From Bacteroidales bacterium (GTDB lineage Bacteria > Bacteroidota > Bacteroidia > Bacteroidales > NBLH01): DNA of 18,560 nt. Location: contig JALSLF010000213.1 in the NCBI GenBank assembly GCA_026988445.1, forward strand, positions 1 to 18,560, in the 5' to 3' direction. This document shows, piece after piece, positions 8,908 to 15,718 of this stretch (the first letter of the stretch is position 1; every line of letters starts with the position of its first letter). Position numbers and translations under genes: made by a program. A model generated the notes under the pieces. It saw only the letters and a list, made by a program, of their open reading frames with translations. It ran no database searches and was not told the DNA's origin.

Positions 8908-9414
8908 ATGAAAAAATTCATTCTTTTGATTTTTGTTACGGCATTTTTGTTTCATTGGGCAAATGCTCAAAGAACGGTATATGTTGATACCGAGTATATT
9001 TTAAGTAAAATACCTGCATATCAAGAAGCAATTAAAAAGTTGGATGCATATTCTGCAAAATGGCAAAAAGAAGTTGAATCGTCATTTCAGACGGTAGAAA
9101 ATAAATATAAAGCTTATCAAAATGAAAAAGTTTTGCTCTCGGATGAAATGAAGAAGCAAAGAGAACAAGAAATTATTGATTTGGAGAAAGAGGCAAAAAG
9201 CCTAAAAAAGAAATATTTTGGGGTGAATGGTGAACTCTTTAAAAAAAGACAAGAATTAATAAAACCTATTCAAGATAATATATACGAAGCCATTAAGCAA
9301 ATGGCTACCGAAGGTAATTATGCTTCTGTTATTGACGCAGTTACCGGAAAAGTTTTGTATCTGGATTTAAAGTATGATAAAAGTGATGATATTTTAAAAA
9401 AACTCGGTTATTAA
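8908..9414 (+). CDS. OmpH/Skp family periplasmic chaperone (first copy)
   Basis: Skp-type chaperones hold unfolded outer-membrane proteins in the periplasm on their way to BamA. This 168-residue protein has a signal peptide ending HWANA before Gln. The mature start RTVYVDTEYILSKIPAY is the OmpH signature (strand, then a helix with an IP-x-Y turn). Residues about 40-125 are a charged coiled coil rich in Lys, Glu and Gln, the tentacle arms of the trimer. The final part, ASVIDAVTGKVLYLDLKYDKSDDIL, returns to the small beta body. The gene begins 18 bases after bamA. A second, diverged copy follows, as is often seen in Bacteroidota. Confidence 0.9.
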   Translation: MKKFILLIFVTAFLFHWANAQRTVYVDTEYILSKIPAYQEAIKKLDAYSAKWQKEVESSFQTVENKYKAYQNEKVLLSDEMKKQREQEIIDLEKEAKSLKKKYFGVNGELFKKRQELIKPIQDNIYEAIKQMATEGNYASVIDAVTGKVLYLDLKYDKSDDILKKLGY

Positions 9415-9423
9415 GATAATAAA

Positions 9424-9495
9424 CCCACAAAATAAATTCTTAAGCAAACAGAAGAACATAAAATTTGATAGAAATGTGGGAGTTGTTCTTCTTTT
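9424..9495 (+). promoter_or_regulatory. Two interleaved inverted repeats between the ompH copies
   Basis: CCCACA (9424-9429) can pair with TGTGGG (9475-9480). AGAAGAACA (9450-9458) can pair perfectly with TGTTCTTCT (9484-9492), which runs into four T residues (9492-9495). The order is A-B-A'-B', so the two stems overlap and would exclude one another or form a pseudoknot. The second stem plus T-run looks like a weak terminator with a 25-base loop. This would fit an attenuation-type control of the second ompH gene, but no experiment supports it and the stems are short. Confidence 0.35.
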
Positions 9496-9516
9496 AAAAA
9501 CTAAAATAAATTACCA

Positions 9517-10047
9517 ATGAAAAGTACATTAAGATTATTTGTAGCGATTTTTTTTATTGTTGGAGGATTTCAATTAAATGCCCAAACATATAAATTCGGG
9601 CACATTGATTCTCAAAAACTATTGCAATCATTACCTGAATATGCAAAAGCCCAGGAGACACTTCAGGCAGAAGGAAAATCCATTCAGGACCAAATTGAAA
9701 TCATGTCGGTTGAGTTAAACAATAAGTATAATGACTACATGGAAAATGAAAAACTTCCTGCCGGAGATCCTAAAAAATGGAGCGATATTGTAAAGGCTGA
9801 CAAAGAAAAAGAAATTCAGGATTTGCAAAAACGAGCGCAAGAGTTTCAAATGACTGCTCAGCAAAAAATGCAAGAAAAACAGCAAGAACTACTGAAACCA
9901 ATCCTGGAAAAAATGGATAAAGCAATTAAAGAAGTAGCTAAAGAAAATAAATTTACTTATATCTTTGAGATTACTACTTTATTATATTATTCAGAAGAAA
10001 GTATTGATATAACCCCAATGGTTAAAGCAAAATTAAATGTACAATAG
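9517..10047 (+). CDS. OmpH/Skp family periplasmic chaperone (second copy)
   Basis: A 176-residue exported protein. Its signal peptide ends GFQLNA before Gln, and the mature start YKFGHIDSQKLLQSLPEYAKA is the OmpH opening motif. A long Gln/Lys/Glu-rich coiled coil fills residues about 45-140 (for example QEFQMTAQQKMQEKQQELL). The chain closes with FTYIFEITTLLYYSEESIDIT, a variant of the ending (usually an I-D followed by N/S and D-I-T) found in the family. It resembles its neighbour in layout but not closely in sequence, so the duplication is old. Both presumably serve BamA-dependent assembly, and they may have different clients. Confidence 0.9.
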   Translation: MKSTLRLFVAIFFIVGGFQLNAQTYKFGHIDSQKLLQSLPEYAKAQETLQAEGKSIQDQIEIMSVELNNKYNDYMENEKLPAGDPKKWSDIVKADKEKEIQDLQKRAQEFQMTAQQKMQEKQQELLKPILEKMDKAIKEVAKENKFTYIFEITTLLYYSEESIDITPMVKAKLNVQ

Positions 10048-10054
10048 TTTTTTT

Positions 10055-10091
10055 GGTGCTCAGTTTTCAGAATATTTGAAAACTGAGTACC
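10055..10091 (+). promoter_or_regulatory. Strong hairpin between second ompH and murI
   Basis: GGTGCTCAGTTTTC (10055-10068) pairs with GAAAACTGAGTACC (10078-10091) over 14 positions including one G-U pair, leaving a 9-base inner stretch. On the plus strand no T-run follows, so it is not a standard rho-independent terminator. It sits 7 bases after the ompH stop and 22 bases before the murI ATG. It could stabilise the upstream mRNA 3' end, modulate murI translation, or terminate transcription inefficiently. Confidence 0.5.
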
Positions 10092-10113
10092 GGAAATTAT
10101 TGGAAAATAAATC

Positions 10114-10944
10114 ATGTCTTCAAAAAATATCCACCCGATAGGTGTTTTTGATTCCGGTTATGGCGGTTTAAGTGTATTAAAAGAGTTTATCCGTTTAATG
10201 CCTGAATATGATTATTACTACCTTGGCGATAATGCCCGGGCTCCCTACGGACCCCGCTCTTTTGAAACGGTTTATCAATATACTTTAGAAGCAGTAAAAG
10301 CCCTTTTTGATTTGGGTTGCCATTTGGTTATCCTTGCCTGCAATACCGCATCGGCAAAGGCATTAAGAAGCATTCAACAAAAAGATTTACCAAAAATAGA
10401 CCCTTCACGGAGAGTTTTGGGAGTTATTCGCCCCAGTGTTGAAGCAATAGGTGGATATACTATAAGCGGCAGTATTGGTGTATTGGGTACAAAAGGAACG
10501 GTTGTATCAAATTCTTATCCCTTAGAAGTTAAAAAATTATACCCTGAATTGGATGTTATTCAAGAAGCATGTCCAATGTGGGTTCCATTGGTGGAGAATA
10601 ATGAACATAACAAAGCCGGAGCCGATTTTTTTGTCCAAGAAAATATCAATTCATTGATGAAAAAATCAGAAAATATTGATACCGTTATTCTTGCCTGTAC
10701 TCATTACCCGCTTTTAGAAAATAAAATAAAGAAATACTTGCCCGACAATATCCGTTTAATTTCGCAAGGAAGTATTGTGGCAAAAAGTTTAAAGGATTAT
10801 TTACACCGACATCCGGAGATGGATAAAAAATGTACCAAATCATCTGTTTACAAATTTTTTACTACCGATTCGCCAAAAATATTTAAGGAGCAAGGAAAAA
10901 TTTTTTGTGATAAAATCGATAATGTAGTGCATATAATATTGTAA
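10114..10944 (+). CDS. murI: Glutamate racemase
   Basis: MurI converts L-glutamate into D-glutamate for the peptidoglycan stem peptide, using two cysteines as acid and base, in the cytoplasm. The 276-residue protein has IGVFDSGYGGLSVL with D13-S14, then YLGDNARAPYG. C76 lies in ACNTAS and C195 in ACTHYP. All four are hallmarks of the family and both catalytic cysteines are intact. The length is normal. It ends the rightward block and meets the leftward carbonic anhydrase-like gene with only 18 bases between stop codons. A strong hairpin lies just upstream. Confidence 0.97.
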   Translation: MSSKNIHPIGVFDSGYGGLSVLKEFIRLMPEYDYYYLGDNARAPYGPRSFETVYQYTLEAVKALFDLGCHLVILACNTASAKALRSIQQKDLPKIDPSRRVLGVIRPSVEAIGGYTISGSIGVLGTKGTVVSNSYPLEVKKLYPELDVIQEACPMWVPLVENNEHNKAGADFFVQENINSLMKKSENIDTVILACTHYPLLENKIKKYLPDNIRLISQGSIVAKSLKDYLHRHPEMDKKCTKSSVYKFFTTDSPKIFKEQGKIFCDKIDNVVHIIL

Positions 10945-10962
10945 GCCCAATTTGGGTGTAAG

Positions 10963-11478
10963 CTATTTTTTATACCATCCGGCATACATAGCGTAATTAT
11001 TGGCAATACGGTTTATTTGACCTTCGAGTAAATCAGGACTAATTTCTTTAATTAATTTTGCCGGTGCACCGCCATATACACTGCCTGATTTTACTACTGT
11101 ACCTTGTGTTACAACCGAACCTGCGGCAATAATAGAGTTGCTTTCAATTACGGCATCGTCCATGACAATAGCACCCATACCAATTAAAACATTATCGTGT
11201 ATCGTACAACCATGTACAATTGCACCATGTGCAATGGATACATAATTCCCGATATTGGTGGGATATTTTTCATAAGTGGCATGAATTATGGCACCATCTT
11301 GAACATTAGTATGATTACCTATTTTAATATAGTGTACATCGCCACGCAAAACTGCATTAAACCAAATACTGCAATTGTTGCCAATTGAAACATTTCCTAC
11401 AATAGTTGCATTTTCAGCCAAAAAGCAATCTTTCCCGATAAGAGGAGTGAAACCTCTTACAGTTTGAATAAAAGCCAT
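10963..11478 (-). CDS. Gamma-class carbonic anhydrase-like hexapeptide-repeat protein
   Basis: A 171-residue left-handed beta-helix protein. Repeats of the I-G-x-x type run from about residue 20 to 135 (VGNVSIGNNCSIW, IKIGNHTNVQDGAII, IGNYVSIAHGAIVHG, VLIGMGAIVMDDAVI). H66, H84 and H89 match the three zinc-binding histidines of gamma carbonic anhydrases, and R45, D47, Q60 and D61 match other conserved active-site positions. It could therefore hydrate CO2, although many YrdA/PaaY-type members show little or no such activity. The C-terminal helix (residues about 145-170) is typical. It starts 10 bases after the SiaC-like gene and is probably the last gene of that operon. Confidence 0.88.
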   Translation of the reverse strand: MAFIQTVRGFTPLIGKDCFLAENATIVGNVSIGNNCSIWFNAVLRGDVHYIKIGNHTNVQDGAIIHATYEKYPTNIGNYVSIAHGAIVHGCTIHDNVLIGMGAIVMDDAVIESNSIIAAGSVVTQGTVVKSGSVYGGAPAKLIKEISPDLLEGQINRIANNYAMYAGWYKK

Positions 11479-11488
11479 ATTCTTATAA

Positions 11489-11872
11489 TTAATCTTTATT
11501 TACTTCAAATTCAAAGCGGATGTTCATTAATTTATTATATCGGTTTCCGGCTTTTAGCATATCCGTATCTTCTTCGTCGTAAAACCATCTGATAGTAACA
11601 TTTTCACTGGCTGCACTATTTTCAATAATCCTAAGAAATTTTGCAATTTGTTTAGACGAGGCTGTATTGAAATAGTCTAATTTAAAATAAATAGTTACAT
11701 CGGTGGGTGTATCCGGTGAGTTGAAAAATTTCTCTGCCCAATCAAATACCGGTTGGTAAAAATCTACGGCATTTTCGGGTAAGGATTTTCCTTCAATTAG
11801 GTATATGTCCACCTCCGGCTCAAAATATATTTTAGGAGTATCCTCTGTTGCCTCAATATGTAAAGCTTCCAT
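11489..11872 (-). CDS. SiaC-like regulatory phosphoprotein (DUF1987 family)
   Basis: A 127-residue cytoplasmic protein. The pattern TPKIYFEPEVDIYLIEGKSLPENAVDFYQPVFDW, split around residues 12-45, and the motif YFNTASSK (67-74) identify the SiaC/DUF1987 family. In Pseudomonas aeruginosa SiaC is phosphorylated on a Thr in this motif by the kinase SiaB; unphosphorylated SiaC activates the diguanylate cyclase SiaD. T70 is the equivalent here. The gene starts 3 bases after the SiaB-type gene ends, so the two are almost certainly translated together and are likely partners. No SiaD-like cyclase is present in the window, so the downstream target may differ. Confidence 0.9.
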   Translation of the reverse strand: MEALHIEATEDTPKIYFEPEVDIYLIEGKSLPENAVDFYQPVFDWAEKFFNSPDTPTDVTIYFKLDYFNTASSKQIAKFLRIIENSAASENVTIRWFYDEEDTDMLKAGNRYNKLMNIRFEFEVNKD

Positions 11873-11875
11873 ATT

Positions 11876-13015
11876 TTAATTTTTTTTAATTTTTGCTCTT
11901 AATGAATAAAATGAATATTTATCATCAATGTTTAAAAAATAATATTCCAAATTGTCGTCTGTTTTCATTCTAATATCAATAATACCTAGACCGGCTTCTT
12001 TGTTTGTGTCGATATCAAAATCCAAAAGTCGATGATTATAAAACTCCTCCAATTCTTCTTCACTTAAATTATTTACATAATCTATTTTTTTAGATAGTAT
12101 TGGAATTTTTTCATTCAAAATATAGTTTCCGGTGTTTAATAAATATTCTTTTTCAGTTTCTGAAATAAAAAATAGTCCGGCTTTTCCCTCTTCTGTTTTT
12201 TGATAATCATCACCATGTTGAATAATGTTTTGAAACATTTCAACCATTGTATGATAAATACGCTTTTTTTGTTGTAAACTTTCCATCATTTGCTTTTCAA
12301 TAATTGAAAGCAAATTCATCAAACTATCTTGATTAAAATAACTGTTGAAAATAATCAGTACATTTTCATCGTTTAACATCTTATGTAATGCGCTAATATA
12401 ATGAAGAATTCCTGAATTTTTTGTATTTAATGATGATTTGGGTGCATTTTTTGACGGAATTTCGGTATGAAGATAAAAATAAGAGTATTTTTCGTCCAGT
12501 TTTTCAAAAGCATAGAGCAGTTTATTGCCTGATTTTCTTGCCATATCAATTAAACCTAATCCGGCACCGCCTTTTTCTGATATTTTTCCATGTAATAACA
12601 CTTCTTTGTGATAAGCAGAAAGTCCGGCTTTATCTAAACTGTTAACCTGGTCTATTTGTGCGGATAAATTTTCGATATGCTCATTTTCAATTAAATTTCC
12701 GGTAGTAATATAATATTTGTCATTTTCCTTTTTTAGTACAAAAACCCCGTAATTTTTCTCATCATCTACCTTAATATCTGCTTGGTGTTTTGTAATATTT
12801 TGCAAACCTTCAACCATTACATTATACACTTTCCGCCGCAATATACGCGGATCATCTTTTTTCACCAAGTTGGTCTCTGCAAGCGAGAGTATATTATCGG
12901 TAATATTTTCGGTAAAACTACCTCTGTAAATATAATTCAGGTTGTTTTTTTGCATCGCTTTGAACAGCTTATAAACAAAACCTAATTTTTCTTTACTTTG
13001 CGACTGATCGTTCAT
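11876..13015 (-). CDS. Tandem SiaB-type protein kinase (two DUF6272-like domains)
   Basis: A 379-residue protein, about twice the length of an ordinary SiaB (near 185). It contains two related domains. Domain 1 (about 10-187) has V-E-G-L-Q-N-I-T-K-H, with E69, N73 and H77 as the ATP/Mg site, and GGAGLGLIDMARKSG (149-163). Domain 2 (about 200-376) has V-E-M-F-Q-N-I-I-Q-H, with E259, N263 and H267, and KEAGLGIIDIRMKTDDN (339-355). Both also share Y-x-L/I-x-T-G-N and a closing KYS(Y/F)F/Y-x-L strand. In domain 2 the first two glycines of the G-box are Lys339-Glu340, so it may bind ATP less well. The likely substrate is the SiaC-like protein encoded immediately downstream. No transmembrane segment is present. 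Confidence 0.85.
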   Translation of the reverse strand: MNDQSQSKEKLGFVYKLFKAMQKNNLNYIYRGSFTENITDNILSLAETNLVKKDDPRILRRKVYNVMVEGLQNITKHQADIKVDDEKNYGVFVLKKENDKYYITTGNLIENEHIENLSAQIDQVNSLDKAGLSAYHKEVLLHGKISEKGGAGLGLIDMARKSGNKLLYAFEKLDEKYSYFYLHTEIPSKNAPKSSLNTKNSGILHYISALHKMLNDENVLIIFNSYFNQDSLMNLLSIIEKQMMESLQQKKRIYHTMVEMFQNIIQHGDDYQKTEEGKAGLFFISETEKEYLLNTGNYILNEKIPILSKKIDYVNNLSEEELEEFYNHRLLDFDIDTNKEAGLGIIDIRMKTDDNLEYYFLNIDDKYSFYSLRAKIKKN

Positions 13016-13411
13016 GTATAATTCTTTTTAATCTTATCTTAAAACATAAATATATTCAGAAAATTATTTTAAACAAAATTTATTTATTAGAATTTATGAG
13101 TTTACTGCAAATATCGTACAATTTATTTGACAATATTTCATTGGATTAATTCTGATTTTAATTTTTTAAGCTTACATAAATTGTATGATAATCAGAGAGT
13201 TTTTGAGCTTTTTGCATAAGGCCGAACTCTGCTCAAAATTTATGAACATTTTTAGTATCAAGGCATTTGCTTTTTTTTGTCTTTAATTGTATGATTTGGG
13301 TATTATTAAGGTTTAAAAATGCATACTTTCAAATAATTTATCAAAATTGTTTTGTTCAATACAAAAAATATAAATAGTTTAGCAAAACACAGAAAAGTTA
13401 AAAATTAAACT
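13016..13411. promoter_or_regulatory. Divergent intergenic region with repeated motif AATTGTATGAT
   Basis: This 396-base gap separates the leftward siaB-siaC unit from the rightward membrane-protein gene and should contain both promoters. AATTGTATGAT occurs at 13179-13189 and 13285-13295 on the plus strand, and once inverted with one mismatch (ATCGTACAATT) at 13113-13123. A further inverted repeat, TTTTGAGC (13201-13208) with GCTCAAAA (13231-13238), lies between two of them. No exact TTTG / TAnnTTTG promoter was found for either direction, and no coding frame of convincing length is present. The three motifs could be operator sites, but the regulator is unknown. Confidence 0.4.
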
Positions 13412-13900
13412 ATGGTTATTGTAAACAATCAATTAAAGGTGGCAAAAATAAAGATGGCTTATATTCTGAGTTTTCTTGTGGGTATTGGTTTGATAGTTCC
13501 CATATTTATAGTGCGTAGTGTTACGGTTGAGCATTTGATAATGAGTATATTAGGTGTAGTTTTGTTTCTTTATTTTGTGTATTTAATTATTAGCAAGCCG
13601 GATTATATTTATATGGAAGAGTATAAAGGAAAGCTGCGTATTAAAACTTATCCTGCCCAACCGGTATTTCGGCAATACAAAGCTTTTGAAATAAATTTGG
13701 ATACATTAAGCCATTTTGAAATACATAAAAGTTTTTTCGGACAAAAAATTAGTTTAATTTTATGGGTTCAAACAAAAAAAGGAAGTGGAGCATATCCTCC
13801 TTTAAGTTTAAGTGCTTTGTCAAAAGCTGAGCAACAAAAAATTTCAAAATATTTAAGCTCAAAATCATTAAATAGAGCTAAAAATATTATCCATTTATAA
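13412..13900 (+). CDS. Small membrane protein with two helices and PH-like C-terminal part
   Basis: An unrecognised 162-residue protein. Two hydrophobic segments (about 16-34 and 41-60) form a hairpin in the inner membrane, preceded by a short basic N-terminus. The remaining 100 residues are soluble and strand-rich (DYIYMEEYKGKLRIKTYP, FEINLDTLSHFEIHK, KISLILWVQTKKG) and end in a helix (SALSKAEQQKISKYL). This layout recalls bacterial PH-like or YcxB-like domains that follow a two-helix anchor, which is a fold guess and not a function. The gene begins after the 396-base divergent gap, and a beta-barrel gene follows 36 bases later. Confidence 0.65.
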   Translation: MVIVNNQLKVAKIKMAYILSFLVGIGLIVPIFIVRSVTVEHLIMSILGVVLFLYFVYLIISKPDYIYMEEYKGKLRIKTYPAQPVFRQYKAFEINLDTLSHFEIHKSFFGQKISLILWVQTKKGSGAYPPLSLSALSKAEQQKISKYLSSKSLNRAKNIIHL

Positions 13901-13936
13901 TTTTCCGTTAACACTAAAACAATAAAAGTAAAAATT

Positions 13937-14503
13937 ATGAAAAAAATTATTTTAACAATTGTACTATTTGCAGCTGTTACTTTAACAACAAATGCCCAAA
14001 TTTTGTTTGGGACAGCTCAAACTTTAAAAAATGGAGCATTCTCTATTGGTATTGACCCTGTTTGGGCTGATATGGGAGGAGGCGATTTTGCTTTATTTTT
14101 TCATGGAGGCTATGGTTTGGGTAATAGTTCTGATTTAGGTTTAAAATTAGGATTTGGTTGGAATGGTGCTTATGTTGGTTTGGACTATGAAAAAATGTTC
14201 ATATCTGGTAAACCTGCTGTGTCCGGTCATATCGGAGCGCATTATTGGAATGATTTCGGTTTGGATTTTGGTGCTATTGTTACCTTTCCTATCCAAGCAT
14301 TAAAATTAACCACAGGATTGGATATGGACTTAAATTTTGGACAAGATGTCAATAACGATCTTGAGTTATATGCTCCGGTATGGTTACCAATTTCAATGGA
14401 ATATTATATTAAAAAGAATTTTTCAATTGTTTTTGAAGGAAATATAAAACTTACCAACCGTGCTTTTACTACCGTGGGTGGTGGTATTAATGTGTATTTT
14501 TAA
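13937..14503 (+). CDS. Small outer membrane beta-barrel protein
   Basis: A 188-residue exported protein. Its signal peptide is MKKIILTIVLFAAVTLTTNA before Gln. The mature part is built of short glycine- and aromatic-rich strands (GAFSIGIDPVWADMGGGD, FALFFHGGYGLGNSSDLGLKLGFGW, YVGLDYEKMFISG, AHYWNDFGLDFGAIVTF) and ends in Phe (GGGINVYF), the barrel recognition residue. A barrel of eight or so strands is expected. No lipoprotein cysteine or enzymatic motif is seen, so the family is not named. The stop is followed by a strong terminator, so this is the end of a two-gene unit with the membrane protein upstream. Confidence 0.75.
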   Translation: MKKIILTIVLFAAVTLTTNAQILFGTAQTLKNGAFSIGIDPVWADMGGGDFALFFHGGYGLGNSSDLGLKLGFGWNGAYVGLDYEKMFISGKPAVSGHIGAHYWNDFGLDFGAIVTFPIQALKLTTGLDMDLNFGQDVNNDLELYAPVWLPISMEYYIKKNFSIVFEGNIKLTNRAFTTVGGGINVYF

Positions 14504-14513
14504 GCAATAATAT

Positions 14514-14554
14514 TTAGGTTCAAATAAGAGAAACCTTATTTGAACCTAATTTTT
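14514..14554 (+). terminator. Rho-independent terminator, perfect 15-bp stem
   Basis: A 15-base arm (14514-14528) pairs without mismatch with its reverse complement at 14535-14549, leaving a 6-base loop (AGAAAC), and is followed by five T residues (14550-14554). It ends only 11 bases before the ATG at 14566, so any promoter for the following gene cluster would overlap it or lie upstream of it. Confidence 0.9.
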
Positions 14555-14565
14555 AAAATTAAGTG

Positions 14566-15033
14566 ATGTATAAAAGATTAAGTATTGTTTTCGTATTTTT
14601 TGTTTTATCGGTTAGCATTAAAGCAATTACTTTAAATGCTGAGCTTTTTGACTATAACGAAGAGAAAGTTGCAGCCGAATTTTCCGAACTCAATTTACTG
14701 GAAAGTATGCTGATTGAAAACCCTGACTTATCACTTTCCGATATTGCTTTTCGCTTCCCGCAATACGCTTATCTTTTAGAAGATAAGGAAGTTTTGCCCT
14801 TCGGTAATACGCAAGTTGCAGCTCCCGGCAATATTCCTTCTTTTTGGTGGGCTTTTTCCTTTAGTTTTGTGGGGTCATATTTTATTTATGGGGCAGTTGC
14901 CGGACCTATTGCTGTTGCCATAGTTTATTTTAATACCGATAAAAATAAACCGGAAACAAAAAAAGCAATATACGGGTGTTTAACAGGCACGGTTCTTGGA
15001 TTAGGAATTAGATACGTAGTATCTAATTTGTAG
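14566..15033 (+). CDS. Exported short membrane protein, first gene of the YidD-domain cluster
   Basis: Not recognised by family name. The 155-residue product begins with a hydrophobic export signal (LSIVFVFFVLSVSIKA). A helical region NLLESMLIENPDLSLSDIAFRFPQYAYLLED follows, then two membrane segments: about 93-121, rich in Trp, Phe and Gly (FWWAFSFSFVGSYFIYGAVA), and a C-terminal one (IYGCLTGTVLGLGIRYVV). Between them sits the polar stretch NTDKNKPETKKA. ATG 14566 was taken as start; a GTG one codon earlier is possible. The stop is 4 bases before the next start, so the two genes are translationally linked. The topology suggests an inner-membrane component with its first domain in the periplasm. 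Confidence 0.65.
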   Translation: MYKRLSIVFVFFVLSVSIKAITLNAELFDYNEEKVAAEFSELNLLESMLIENPDLSLSDIAFRFPQYAYLLEDKEVLPFGNTQVAAPGNIPSFWWAFSFSFVGSYFIYGAVAGPIAVAIVYFNTDKNKPETKKAIYGCLTGTVLGLGIRYVVSNL

Positions 15034-15037
15034 AATT

Positions 15038-15718
15038 ATGCAACTGAAATTATTTTTATTCTTTTTATCGGTTATTTTTTTTCAAACATCCTTTAAGCTT
15101 GGAGCACAAGATTTTTATAGATTTAAAGCAGATTATACTATAAAAATTAATAATCCCACCGGTAAGCCGACTATGAAAATGGGAACCGTTTTTTATGACA
15201 AAAACTTTAAAAAAATTGTTATCAAAAATGGCTTTCCGGTTAAAGAAAATATAGTACAGTCCGATACAAGCACCTATTTCATTAGAGCCGGTAGGGTAGT
15301 AAAGCATATTTCAAATCGTTTGCCTGTAGAATTTTCAATTTTTCATCTTGCTTTAAATGGGAATTTGGCTAATTACGGATTGGATAAAGCCGGTTATATT
15401 TTAGAGGATGTGAAAAGAGACAAAGGATTAGTTATTGCCAGTTGGACACCTGCAAGCAATAATTTACAAGGAAAAATTCTTATCGCCACAAAAAATAAAG
15501 AATTATACAGCATTATTTTTTTAGATAAAAATGAGGAAATAATTAGTAAGCATATATTTCATAAATATACAAATATTAAAGGTTTAGGCTTTCCGACTGA
15601 AATTGTACGGATTTATTATAATTCAGGAAAAGAATTGTATGAATTAAGTACATACAGAAATATAAAAATTAATGAAACAGGAAATGATGAATACTATAAT
15701 TATCAAATACCCGAATAG
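15038..15718 (+). CDS. LolA-like outer-membrane lipoprotein-sorting family protein
   Basis: A 226-residue exported protein. Signal peptide: MQLKLFLFFLSVIFFQTSF and following, ending GA before Gln. The mature chain has the curved half-barrel pattern of LolA/LolB-like folds: strands FYRFKADYTIKINNPTG, MKMGTVFYDKNFKKIVIKNG, VKENIVQSDTSTYFIRAG, a helix FSIFHLALNG, then DKGLVIASWTP, NLQGKILIATKNKELYSIIFLDKNEEII and FPTEIVRIYYNSGKELYELSTYRNIKIN. Such folds carry lipids or lipoproteins across the periplasm. It is not the standard LolA, which would be encoded elsewhere. It overlaps the next gene by up to 47 bases. The assignment is by pattern only. Confidence 0.65.
   Translation: MQLKLFLFFLSVIFFQTSFKLGAQDFYRFKADYTIKINNPTGKPTMKMGTVFYDKNFKKIVIKNGFPVKENIVQSDTSTYFIRAGRVVKHISNRLPVEFSIFHLALNGNLANYGLDKAGYILEDVKRDKGLVIASWTPASNNLQGKILIATKNKELYSIIFLDKNEEIISKHIFHKYTNIKGLGFPTEIVRIYYNSGKELYELSTYRNIKINETGNDEYYNYQIPE

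Noticed and set aside
10946..10972. Possible bidirectional terminator between murI and the carbonic anhydrase-like gene
   Set aside because: CCCA/TGGG gives a stem of only four pairs, and the T-run is about ten bases away from it.
13096..13149. Short frame MSLLQISYNLFDNISLD in the divergent gap
   Set aside because: Only 17 codons, no start signal, no domain; it looks like chance in AT-rich DNA.
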